Shown: one piece after another, positions 7,877 to 16,446 of the stretch
Layout: the number at the start of each line of letters is the position of its first letter
Numbering within the stretch: position 1 is the first letter of the stretch
Assembly (NCBI RefSeq): GCF_000499385.1
Contig: NW_013654482.1
Span: 1 to 20,000, forward strand
Source of the DNA: Eimeria necatrix
Lineage: Eukaryota > Apicomplexa > Conoidasida > Eucoccidiorida > Eimeriidae
Direction: 5' to 3'
Length of the DNA: 20,000 nucleotides
Notes under the pieces: model-generated
The model's database searches: none
Seen by the model: only the letters and a program-made list of their open reading frames with translations
Told to the model about the DNA's origin: nothing
Made by a program: the position numbers and the translations under genes

Positions 7877-8796
7877 ATGGTTTGGCCCCTTATATTTCTT
7901 GCTGCGGGAGGCGCAGCCTTTGCTGCTCGGGGGGCCCTAAGGGCTGCGCTGCGGTACCGCCGGGGGGCCCCTGGGGGCCCCCTGGGGCCCCCTGGGGGCC
8001 CCCCGGGGGCCCCCGGGGGCCCCTCGGGGGGCCCCCTGGGGGGCCCCCCGGGGGGCCCCCAGTGGGTCAATGACTTATTAAAAAGAGCTGCAAATATTAA
8101 ACAGCAAGTTGAGGCAATGACAAAAGATATGAAGGGTTTTGAGGCCCCCATGACTCGCTCAGAGGCGTACCAGATCTTGAGACTGGGGTAGGGTTTAGGG
8201 TTTAGGGTTTAGGGTTTAGGGTTTGGGGTTTAGGGTTTGCGGGGGTAGGCGCGGCCTGGGGGTTGGAATTGGAAGGACGGGCGGGGGAGTCGAGGTAGAT
8301 TTGGGGTTTAGGGTTTGGGGTTTAGGGTTTGGGGTTTAGGGTTTGGGGTTTAGGGTTTGGGGTTTAGGGTTTGGGGCCTAGGGTTTGGGGTTTAGGGTTT
8401 TGTGGGGTGTATGTACACTTCAGGCCGACGGCCTCCAAGGAGAAGATTTTGCAAACTCACAAACAGCTGATGCTGCGGAACCACCCGGACAATGGAGGTG
8501 ACCTTAGGGTTTAGGGTTTAGGGTTTAGGGTTTAGGGTTTGGGGTTTGCAGTGGGGAGTGGCGGTTGCAGTGAAGTGATTGTGTGGCTTGAGGGTTTAGA
8601 GTTCATAGGAAGCGTATGGGGCCTCTGGCTTTTGCTTTTGAGGGTTTAGGGTTTGCAGGGTTGAGGGTTTTCTAGGGTTTAGGGTTTGGGGCTTCTTGGG
8701 GTTTAGGGTTTAGGGTTTAGGGTTTGCGGCTGCTCAGGGTCTACCTACGTCGCAGCAAAAGTGAATGAGGCGAAGGAGAAACTGCTGCGGGGATGA
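7877..8796 (+). CDS. PAM18: PAM18/TIM14, J-protein of the mitochondrial import motor
   Basis: Inner-membrane co-chaperone that stimulates mtHsp70 at the TIM23 channel. Exons: 7877-8187, 8424-8497, 8738-8796 (TGA 8794-8796), in phase at both junctions. MVWPLIFLAAGGAAFAARG is the N-terminal membrane helix (residues ~3-17), as in family members that start M-x-W-P. Residues ~30-61 are a Gly-Pro insert coded by GGGGCCCC repeat, absent from ordinary PAM18. Then MTRSEAYQILRLGPTASKEK, HKQLMLRNHPDNGGSTYVAA with the HPD motif intact, and KVNEAKEKLLRG. The length is 147 residues against about 110-115, the difference being mainly the insert. The donor is GG|GTAGGGTTTAGGG; exon 2's acceptor ends the GGTGTATGTACACTTCAG motif; exon 3 follows CTGCTCAG. 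The ATG was chosen for the family-like N-terminus. The insert keeps one frame from helix to J domain, and the available GTACCG donor would break it, so it is probably translated. Confidence 0.93.
8188..8423 (+). repeat. PAM18 intron 1: TTTAGGG, GGGGTTTAGGGTTT tandem, palindromic 3' end
   Basis: Begins GTAGGGTTTAGGG with five heptamers. A G-rich piece follows, then about seven copies of the 14-mer GGGGTTTAGGGTTT (about 8302-8400), then GGTGTATGTACACTTCAG against exon 2. The exons on both sides are fixed by PAM18 homology. Confidence 0.92.
8498..8737 (+). repeat. PAM18 intron 2 with three telomere-like blocks
   Basis: Opens GTGACCTTAGGGTTTAGGG. Heptamer blocks at 8502-8547, 8641-8690 and 8698-8725 are separated by short unique stretches such as GCAGTGAAGTGATTGTG. 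It ends GCGGCTGCTCAG. Confidence 0.92.
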
Positions 8797-9090
8797 AGAC
8801 TTAGGGTTTAGGGTTTTAGGGTTTAGGGTTTAGGGTTTAGGGTTTGGGACGGTTTGCCCAGCAGGCAGGCGGTGCCGGCTAAGGGCCTCGGTGAATTAGG
8901 GTTTAGGGTTTGGGAGGATTTTATTGTTGAAAACATTTTGTTTTTTATTTATTCGCGCCCACTAGCCCGCAGCCATCTTTCTAGGGTTTAGGGTTTAGGG
9001 TTTAGGGTTTAGGGTTTGAAGGGATAAACATTTATAGTTTTTAGAGCAGAAGAGACAAATCGCCGAAGCTGTAGGCCGCCTTTCGGGTGC
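8797..9090. other. PAM18 downstream region, no gene seen
   Basis: TTTAGGG blocks at about 8801-8847, 8897-8911 and 8981-9018 surround short unique pieces, including an AT-rich stretch (8915-8952). Translations of the pieces show nothing recognisable. The 3' untranslated region of PAM18 should be here. Confidence 0.6.
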
Positions 9091-9352
9091 TATGGCTAGC
9101 CACAGCTAGCTACAGCTAGCTAGGGTTAGCTACAGCTAGCTACAGCTAGCTAGGGTTAGCTACAGCTATCTACAGCTAGCTACAGCTAGCTACAGCTAGC
9201 TACAGCTAGCTACAGCTATCTACAGCTAGCTACAGCTAGCTACAGCTAGCCACAGCTAGCTACAGCTAGCTACAGCTAGCCACAGCTAGCTACAGATAAC
9301 CACAGCTAGCTGCCGTCAGCTGCGGCTAGCCACAGCTAGCTAGAGTTAGCTA
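9091..9352. repeat. AGCTAGCTAC decamer satellite
   Basis: About 25 units of AGCTAGCTAC with variants AGCTAGCCAC, AGCTAGCTAGGGTT and AGCTATCTAC. The AGGGTT variants look like a hybrid with the telomere-like heptamer. This is a different subfamily from the arrays at 1295-2044 and 12765-13245. Confidence 0.95.
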
Positions 9353-9705
9353 CCAGGGGTCCCCTAAAGAGGGGCCCCTGGGGGCCCCCAAATCTGGTAC
9401 TAGGGGGCCCCTTAGGGCCTTTTAGAGGGGCCCCTGTGGGGCCCCTCAAAACTGAGATCTAGGGGGCCCCCAATAGCCCCTTTTGGGGGCCCCAGGGGCC
9501 CCCCATTGCTGCTATTAGGGGGCCCTTAATGGCCTTTTAGGGGGGCCCCTGGGGCCCCTCAAAACTGTGACTTAGGGGGCCCCCAAAGGCCTCTTTTAGG
9601 GGCCCCTGGGGCCCCCAAAGCTGCTACTGGGGGGCCCCCCGGGGGCCCCCGGGGGCCCCCGGGGGCTATTCGGGGGCTCTAGTGCCCTCTCAGGGGGGCC
9701 CCTTG
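9353..9705. repeat. GGGGCCCC satellite, ~57 bp higher-order unit
   Basis: Five or more units of about 57 bp. The recurring joints are CAAATCTGGTACTAG near 9390, CAAAACTGAGATCTAG near 9447, ATTGCTGCTATTAG near 9505, CAAAACTGTGACTTAG near 9559 and AAAGCTGCTACT near 9617. Each joint is followed by AGGGGGCCCC, CCTTTTAGGGG and GGGGCCCCT palindromes. Alternation of CAAAACTG and GCTGCTA joints suggests a dimeric repeat. It ends in pure GGGGGCCCCC. Many in-frame stops make coding unlikely. Confidence 0.85.
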
Positions 9706-9868
9706 GGCGTCTGCACTAAGCCTTAAGTGTCTGCTGCTGCTGCTGCTGCAGCTGCTGCTGCTGCTGCTGCAGCAGCTGCTGCTGCAGCTGGAGGAAACAG
9801 AGAAAATGAAAATGGAAAAAGATAGAGGAGGGGCGGGTCGGGGGGCCCCACTGAAGTGTATGTACACC
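9683..9868 (+). CDS. Short Leu/Gln-rich frame with charged C-terminus, doubtful
   Basis: A frame open from about 9683 to TGA 9866-9868. After a CTG/CAG tract it reads LEETEKMKMEKDRGGAGR and ends GAPLKCMYT, the last codons lying in a GTGTATGTACACC motif. It could be a terminal exon with CTGCTGCAG at 9783-9788 as acceptor. No family is recognised and no partner exon was found. Confidence 0.2.
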
Positions 9869-9869
9869 T

Positions 9870-9976
9870 GAGATCCCTGTAAATATTTCGCAGCAAAGAA
9901 AAAGGAGGCTTCTCTATCTTCTAGCTTGCTGCTGCTGCTGCTGCTGCTGTTGCTGCTGCTGCGTAGGCATGCAGCC

Positions 9977-10012
<36 letters not shown>

Positions 10013-10093
10013 GGGGCCCCCTTTCTTGTAGTAAGATTCTTTTAGTTAATTTTTGTTGTATTTTTCTGGTTTTTAATTCTTTAGAAATTCCAA
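9870..10093 (+). promoter_or_regulatory. Presumed promoter and 5' untranslated region of the 10094 gene
   Basis: Holds CTG (9929-9962) and CAG (9977-10010) tracts, then an AT-rich, T-rich stretch (10025-10090) right before the ATG. No specific promoter element can be pointed to; the role is inferred from position. Confidence 0.3.
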
Positions 10094-10128
10094 ATGACTC
10101 AGCAGATCGAGGCCCCCAAGGGGGGTGA

Positions 10129-10175
<47 letters not shown>

Positions 10176-10275
10176 AGCTAATGCTGCTGCAACGCGTTGT
10201 GTGTTTTTTCTCCCTGCTGTTCCGAAGCGAACTGATCTCCTCACATTCCCTTCCTGCTGCTGCTGCTGCTGTTCC

Positions 10276-10329
<54 letters not shown>

Positions 10330-10462
10330 AGCGCCGAAGGCCTCCCGACTTGCTGCTGCAGCACAGAGCCTCAAGAGCTTCGCCTGCAGGACTATTCGGG
10401 GCCCCAGCTTCCCCCACTCCGCGCTGTTTGGCGCTGCAGCAGGTGGGCCCCCCAGCAGCACA

Positions 10463-10527
<65 letters not shown>

Positions 10528-10642
10528 GCAGCAAACTAAGTCCGCCGCACAAACTGCAAACAGCAACTACCGCTCGCACCTGCGAGCAGCGGCAACCAAC
10601 GAGGACCACTGACGACCTCCCCGCTGCTGCCGCTGCCGCTGC

Positions 10643-10693
<51 letters not shown>

Positions 10694-11255
10694 AGGGGTG
10701 CTGAGTTACGGGGCGTTCTACGGCTACCGGCTCTGCCGCCTCTGCTGCAGCGACACAGAACAGCTTGCTGTTGCTTCTCGCTGGCGCTACTTCGAGAAGC
10801 AAAACCTTTTCTTTAAAGAACTTGATGAACAAATTGCTGCGGGGGCCCTCGGGGCCCTCATCAAGGACTACCAGCCCGCAGCAACTCGCCTGCCTTTCCA
10901 GCCCTTGTCAGTACCCACATTTCGCCGCTTCGGGGGCCCCTGGGGGCCCCGGGGGGCCCCCTGGGGGCCCCAGGGGGGCCCCCGAGGGGCCCCAGAGGCA
11001 CGTGGGGGGGCCCCAGGGGGGCCCCGGAGGGCCCCAGAGGCACCTCTGGGGGCCCCTGGGGGCCCCGGAGGGCCCCCGGGGGGGCCCGGAGGCCCCCAGA
11101 GGCACCTCTGGGGGCCCCCGGGGGCCCCGGGGGGCCCCCAAGGGTCTTCGGGGGGCCCCTGGGGGGCCCCTGGGGGCTTCTGGGGGCCCCTGGGGGCCCC
11201 CGGGGGCCCCCGGGGGCCCCTGGGGGGTTTAGAGGGGCCCCAGAGGGCTCTTTAG
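10094..11255 (+). CDS. Unidentified, probably single-pass membrane protein; three exons
   Basis: Exons: 10094-10124, 10332-10442, 10696-11255 (TAG 11253-11255). Exon 1 reads [10 protein letters not shown] and ends at a consensus donor, G|GTGAGT. Exon 2 reads [17 protein letters not shown] to HSALFGAAA and ends G|GTGGGC. Exon 3 begins [18 protein letters not shown], continues [20 protein letters not shown] and [12 protein letters not shown], then Gly-Pro repeat to the stop. Both junctions are phase 1 and agree, and splicing 2 to 3 builds one continuous hydrophobic helix (residues ~40-58), which argues strongly that the model is right. A basic N-terminus, one helix and a soluble part with aromatic and charged residues would suit a mitochondrial inner-membrane subunit; that is inference. 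No family is recognised. The Gly-Pro tail (from ~10930) may be coding or 3' untranslated. Confidence 0.62.
10125..10331 (+). repeat. Intron 1 of the 10094 gene, CTG-rich
   Basis: GTGAGTTGCTGCTG leads straight into about 13 CTG units, then a unique middle (10176-10250, T-rich), then about 25 CTG units broken by GTTCCTG and GTTGCTG, ending CTGCAG at 10331. Confidence 0.75.
10443..10695 (+). repeat. Intron 2 of the 10094 gene: (CAG)n at the 5' end, (CTG)n at the 3' end
   Basis: After GTGGGCCCCCCAGCAG come about 21 CAG units (10465-10527), a unique loop (10528-10620) and about 16 CTG units (10645-10692) closing in CAG. The arms are complementary and could form one stem that brings the two splice sites together. 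Confidence 0.75.
10931..11240. repeat. GGGGCCCC repeat at the 3' end of the 10094 gene
   Basis: Tandem GGGGGCCCC units with GAGGCACCTCTGGGGGCCCC and CCAGAGGCAC spacers repeated at about 10990, 11036 and 11096. It is open in several frames on both strands. In the gene's frame it gives Gly/Pro/Trp/Arg-rich protein, so coding status is uncertain. Confidence 0.85.
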
Positions 11256-11314
11256 GGCGCACTAGGTAGAGAGAGAGGGCCTGGGGGGCCCACAGGGGCC
11301 CTTCGGCGAGTTGC

Positions 11315-11359
<45 letters not shown>

Positions 11360-11640
11360 GGCTGCGGCTGTTTTCGTTGGTGTTGGGTGTATTTGTCTTT
11401 GTATTTATTTATTTATTTGTATAAATAAATAATAAATAAATAAATACATAAATAAATAAATAATTTATTTATAATTTAAATAAATAATTTATTTATGATT
11501 TATTATTCTAAACATTTTGGTTAACAATTTATTTACTTATTTCTCTGGCTTCCTTTCTGCTGCTGGCTCCTTTGCAGGGAAGACAAATACAGAATCTGAG
11601 CCCTCCAAACCCTAAACCCTAAACCCTAAACCCTAAGCTC
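11256..11640. other. Intergenic CTG tract and AAAT microsatellite
   Basis: CTG tract at 11312-11370. About 11398-11500 is an (AAAT/ATTT)n region with both orientations, able to fold on itself. A CTCCTTTGCAG at 11568-11578 looks like a 3' splice site but what follows soon runs into AAACCCT repeats (11607-11635). No gene could be built. Confidence 0.6.
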
Positions 11641-11769
11641 TCGAAGGATCCCTCGAAAGACCCGCCGCCGCAGCAGCAGCAACAGCAGCAGCGGTTGCTG
11701 CTGCACCCGCCGCAGCAGAAGCCGCAGCTGCAGCAGCCGCAGCAGCAGCACCAGCGGCGGTCGCAGCAG

Positions 11770-11844
<75 letters not shown>

Positions 11845-11922
11845 GGCCGCCGCGAGGTGGATCTCGAGTGGCAGCAACTTCATTTGTCTTTTAAAAAACT
11901 TTTGGAAGCAAAAAGCATTTAA
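11641..11922 (+). CDS. Gln-rich fragment, possible terminal exon
   Basis: The frame is open from just after an AAACCCT block: SKDPSKDPPPQ, a His/Pro/Gln section, about 24 Gln, then REVDLEWQQLHLSFKK and LLEAKSI to TAA. The last 25 residues are non-repetitive and amphipathic, which favours coding, but no start, splice partner or family was found. The overlapping frame from ATG at 11843 runs into GGGGCCCC repeat and looks less natural. Confidence 0.3.
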
Positions 11923-11964
11923 AATAGTACCCATTAACTCCCAAACTCTTCAATCTTTTCCTGC

Positions 11965-12348
11965 AAGGGGGGCCCCTTGGGGGCCCCTTGGGGGCCCCCT
12001 TGGGGGCCCCCTAGAGGGGCCCCTTGAGGGCCCCGTGGGGCCCCCTTAAGGTGCCCCTAGGGGTCTTCTGGGGGGCCCCTTGGGGGCCCCCATGAGGGGC
12101 CCCTTAAGGGGGCCCCCAAGGGGCCCCCCAGGGGGCCCCGTGGGGCTTTCTGGGGCCCCATGGGGGGCCCCCTAAAACCACGAAGACCCTTTTAAAGGGG
12201 CCCCTCGGGGGCCCCCCTGGGGGCCCCCCAACGGGGGCCCCCTTGGGGGGCTACTTAGGGGGCCCCTCGGGGGCCCCCTTGGGGGGCACCCCTTGGGGGG
12301 CCCCCCTTGGGGGGCCCCCCTTGGGGGGCCCCTTGGGGGCCCCTCAGA
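11965..12348. repeat. GGGGCCCC/CCTTGGGG satellite
   Basis: About 380 bp of GGGGGCCCCTTGGGGGCCCC-like units with AAGG, GAGG and CATG joints. About 12280-12340 is a cleaner tandem of CCCCCCTTGGGGGG. Stops occur in all frames. It lies between two weak coding candidates and no gene is seen. Confidence 0.9.
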
Positions 12349-12764
12349 GCCCGAGAGGCCGCAAAATGCTTCTTTTGGAGTTTCTTAATTTAGTTTGAGT
12401 TTTCATTTATTTGGCATTTGCTTTATAGAAGAAAGAATTTAAAAACGACAAGGGTGCAGCAGCAGCAGCAGCAGCAGCAGCAGCTGCTGCAGCAGCAGCG
12501 TTGTAGCAGCAGCAGCAGCGCTGCAGCAGCTGCTCAGGAAGCATTTGGTCAAGATGAGGGCCCCAGCAGCAGCTGCTGCAGCTGCTGCAGCAGCTGCTGC
12601 AGCTGCTGCAGCAGCTGCTGCAGCTGCTGCTGCAGGGCAGCAGCGGTGCGCAGCTGCAGCAGCAGCTCTAGAAGCAAACTAAGCAGCAAAAAATTCTTTT
12701 AGTTCCCTTTTTGTCTTTATTTGTTTTAGGGAAAAAGAAAAGAAACTCTTCAAAAAGAAAGACG
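12349..12764. other. CAG/CTG-rich stretch, coding doubtful
   Basis: AT-rich to 12450, then CAG and GCAGCTGCTGCAGCTGC palindromic repeats (12455-12660), then AT-rich again. The longest frame (12418-12702) has one non-repeat patch, AQEAFGQDEGP, too short to support a gene. Confidence 0.5.
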
Positions 12765-13245
12765 GAAAGCTAGCCATGGGGGCCTAGCGGTGGCTAGCTA
12801 GCGGTGGCTAGCTAGCTGCAGCTAGCTAGCTGCAGCCAGCTAGCTGTAGCTAGCTAGCTGTAGCGAGCTAGCTGTGGCTAGCGGGCTGTAGCTAGCTGTG
12901 GCTAGCTCGCCTTGGCTAGCTAGCTGTAGCTAGGTAGCCGTAACGAGCTGGCTGTAGCTAGCTAGCTGTGGCGAGCTAGCTGTGGCTAGCTAGCTGTGGC
13001 TAGCTAGCCAAAAGTAGTGAGAATGGCCGTAACTAGCTAGCTGCTGCTGCGAGCCGTAGCTAGCTCGCTGTAACTAGCTAGCCGTGGCTAGCTGCCCGTA
13101 GCTGCGGCCAGCTGCGGCTGTCTGCAGCTAGCAGCAGCAGCAACGAGCTGAGCTGCAGCAGCTAGCTGCAGCAGCTAGCTACAGTTAGCAGCAGCAGCTG
13201 CAGCTAGCTGCTGCAGCTAGCTGCTGCAGCTAGCTGTTGTGGCAA
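12765..13245. repeat. GCTAGCTAGCTGTAGC satellite
   Basis: Third GCTAGC-type array: 14-16 bp units GCTAGCTAGCTGTGG or CTGTAGC, passing at the right end (13125-13240) into AGCTAGCTGCAGC, a hybrid with the CAG/CTG repeat. Small unique interruption at 13012-13030. Confidence 0.93.
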
Positions 13246-13480
13246 GAGCTCGAAGGGTCTTAAGGCTGCTGCCAGCTGATGTTTGTTTTTAAAAATATAT
13301 TTAAAATTAAAAATAAAACTACAAATTTAATTATAATTTCAATAATAATTTTATTTACAATTATATAATTATATTTCTGCCCAAATCCGCGCTTTTTTGC
13401 TGCGCCGAAGCTGCTCAGTTGCTGCTGCAGCGCAGCAGCAGCAGCAGCAGCAGCGCAGCAGTGGCGGCCGCTGAAGGCCA
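13246..13480. other. AT-rich spacer
   Basis: About 13280-13380 is nearly pure A/T (AAAATATATTTAAAATTAAA type). It follows the GCTAGC array and precedes a CAG-rich frame, as a promoter region might. No element is singled out. Confidence 0.5.
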
Positions 13481-13491
13481 GATGGCGGGGC

Positions 13492-13649
13492 CCCTAAAGC
13501 AGCATCAGCAGCAGCAACAGCAGCAGCAGCAGCAAGAGCAGCAACAACAGCAGCAGCAGCAAGGGCAGCAGCTGCCGCAGCATCAACCGCAGCAACAGCA
13601 GCAGCAACAGCTGCACCAGCAGGAGCAGCAGCAGCAACAGCCCCACTGA
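13492..13649 (+). CDS. Short Gln-rich frame, doubtful
   Basis: ATG 13492 opens [20 protein letters not shown] and runs through Gln/His/Pro to a TGA at 13647-13649. An in-frame extension upstream reads AAVAAAEGQ. It is almost wholly repeat, so coding is a guess. Confidence 0.2.
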
Positions 13650-13668
13650 AGAGCACTTGAGTTTTCTT

Positions 13669-13711
13669 TTCAATTTTTAATTAATTTTGCTGCTGCTGAT
13701 TCGACAAAGGG

Positions 13712-13753
<42 letters not shown>

Positions 13754-14300
13754 CTTGGGCCCCACCCAGAACAACCAACCACCACCGCAGCAACACCCTG
13801 ATGCTGCGCTGCAGCAGCAGCCCCGCTGCAGCAGCAGCAGCAGCAGCTGCTGCTGCTGCTAGAGTTTGTTTAATAAATTTGTGTCTGACTAAATTGTCTA
13901 CTCTTATGCTGCAGCTGTCTTGTGCGGCCCGTGAAGAGCGCCGCTGCTGCTGCTGTTGCTGCAGCAGCAACGGCCAGCAGCAGCAGCAGCAGCAGCAGCC
14001 GCAGCAGCAGCTACGCGGTGCTTTCCGGAGCTCTCTCTTGTCTTGAGCCCCCACAAATTATTTATAAATAAAGGGCTTTAGAGGGGCACTCAGCAGCAGC
14101 AGCAGCAGCAGCAGCCGCTGCTTGCGTGGGGGCATTGCTGCATGGTGGGCTGCGGCAGCAGCAGCAGCAGCAGCAACGGCAGCACAAAGGCAGCACCAGC
14201 TGCTGCTGCAGTAGGTACCACCTCGTTGCAGCTGCTGCAGCTGCAGCACCACGGAGGCCCCCCCCTGGGTTTAGGGTTTAGGGTTTAGGGTTTAGGGTTT
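13669..14300. other. CAG/CTG-rich region upstream of the coiled-coil gene
   Basis: CTG tract at 13709-13751, mixed CAG/CTG hairpins at 13810-13860 and 13940-14010, and more CAG at 14095-14215. A + frame (13687-14046) has two natural-looking patches, RVCLINLCLTKLSTLML and LRGAFRSSLLS, but no support. TATTTATAAATAAAG (about 14059) could be a polyadenylation region. TTTAGGG repeats (14269-14300) end eight bases before the next ATG. Confidence 0.5.
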
Positions 14301-14307
14301 GGCGGCT

Positions 14308-14387
14308 ATGGCTTCTTCTCTGCGTTCCCCGACCCACCCTCGCGCGCCTCTCTCCTATTTTCAGCACCAGCAGCAGCAGCAGCCGCT

Positions 14388-14420
<33 letters not shown>

Positions 14421-14757
14421 CTTGTCTCTATCATCTTTCAAGCTCCAAACAGGGGCCCCGGGGGCCCCCAGTACCCTGGGGGCCCCCAGTACCCTGGGGC
14501 TCCCCAGTACCCTGGGGGCCCCCAGTACCTTGGGGGCCCCCAGTACCCTGGGGGCCCCCAGTACCCTAGGGGCCCCCAGTACCCTGGGGGCCCCCAGTAC
14601 CCTGGGGGCCCCCGGGGCCCTGGGGGCCCCCAGTACCCTTGGGGGCCCCTCGAAAGTGGGTACACTGGGGGAGAAGCTGCAGATGTCTGTCTTGGGGGCC
14701 CCCAGGGGCCCCCGCGAGGCTTCCCACAGTACCCTATATGGGGCCCTTGAGGGTGGT

Positions 14758-14792
<35 letters not shown>

Positions 14793-15129
14793 GCCTGCAG
14801 CAGCTTCTGCGCTCAACAACTGCAGCAGCAGCAGCAGCAGCAACAGCAACTACCGGTTCGCCTCGCACCCCAGCTCGTTTGCGTCCCCCCTGATTGGAAC
14901 TGCAGCAGCAACTGCTGCAGCAGCAACAGCAGCAGCAGCAGCAGCAGAAGCAGCAAATGCTGCTTCCAGGACCCCATGGTCTCACACGGGCGCGCTGCTG
15001 AGCAGCACTCAGCAGCAACTGCAGCAGCTGCAGCAGCAGCAGCAGCAGCTTGAGCAGCAGCAGCAGCAGCTCCTCGCGGACTTCGACGACTCCTTCTCCA
15101 ACCACTCGCAGCAGCAGCAGCAGCAGCTA

Positions 15130-15160
<31 letters not shown>

Positions 15161-15262
15161 ACTTGGGGGACCTGCAGAGCCACAGCGGGCGGCGCCGCCG
15201 CCACCGCCGCAGCAGCAGAGCTTCGCCCGCCACGGCCTTTGAGCAGGAGCAGCAGCAGCTGC

Positions 15263-15314
<52 letters not shown>

Positions 15315-15713
15315 TCTGCATGCGCTGGGGGCTTCGGGGGGCCCCACAGGGCTGCGCCGCATGCAGGGGGAGCTGCCGCTGCAGCTGAGGGGCCCCCTGG
15401 GCTCGGGGGGCCCCCCGGGGGCCCCCAGCCAGGCTGAGGGCCCCGAGGGTTTGCTGCTGCAGCTCAGCAGCAAACAGGGTACTGCAGCAGAAAGGGGCTG
15501 GTCGCTGCAGCGCTCGAGGGGCCCCCGGGGGCCCCCCGGGGCTGAGCGGCTGCGCAGCAGCAGCGCCATTGGCATTCGAGAACCTGCTGCTGCTGCTGCT
15601 GCTGCAGCAGGACTTGGGGCCCCGCTGCTGCAGCAGCGGCTGCAGCTGAGGGGCGCAGGGACCGCTGCTGCTGCTGCAGCAGACGACTACGCCCCGGCGC
15701 TGCAGCAGCAAAC

Positions 15714-15748
<35 letters not shown>

Positions 15749-15844
15749 CGCTCCGGCAAGCTTCAGCAGGCCCGAGGGAAAACAGCGTTTGTGTCTGCAG
15801 TGTACGTACAACCCCGCGCTGCAGCAGCAGCAGAACAGCCCCTC

Positions 15845-15898
<54 letters not shown>

Positions 15899-16403
15899 AT
15901 GTGCGTGTGTGCTCAGGCTGCGCCGTTTATGGCCCGGCAGCGGGCGCAGTACGAGCAGCTGCTGAAGCGGCTGGAAGCAGAGCGGCAGCAGCAGCAGCAG
16001 CAGCGGCAGAAGCAGCACGCGCGGGAGCTGCAGCAGCACCAGGAGAAGCTGCAGCTGCAGCAGCAGCAGCACGAGCTGCAGCAGCAGCAGCAGGAGCTGC
16101 AGCAGAAGCAGCAGGAGCTGCTGCTGGTGGAGCGGAAGTTCAGCGAGCAGCGGGAGAGCATCGAGCGGCGGCTGGCGGCGGAGCAGCAGGAACTGCAGCA
16201 GCAGCAGCTGCTGCTGCAGCAGCAGCAGCAAGACTTCGCCCACAAAAAAGAAAACTGGTGCGCAGCAGCAGAACTCAACCGCAAAGAAGCTCATAAAGCC
16301 CAGGAGGTTCTTCGAAAAGAACAAAAAGAAAATGAACAAAAAAGAAGACAACTGGATGAGAAGCAGCTGCAGCTCATCCAGAAGCAGGAGGCCCTGGACG
16401 TGA

Positions 16404-16446
<43 letters not shown>

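Noticed and set aside
9091..9352. CRISPR-like array
   Set aside because: The decamer repeats have no unique spacers, and the DNA is eukaryotic.
10099..10612. Long poly-Ala, poly-Ser, poly-Leu and poly-Cys frames on both strands
   Set aside because: Produced by CAG/CTG tracts lacking stops; the tracts lie in the two introns of the 10094 gene model.
10861..11262. Collagen-like Gly-Pro protein on the - strand
   Set aside because: GGGGCCCC is self-complementary, so both strands give Gly-Pro frames; no start, signal or unique sequence supports the - strand.
13492..14046. Separate well-supported Gln-rich genes
   Set aside because: Nearly all residues come from repeats and no splice or homology support exists; kept only as a low-confidence entry and a description.
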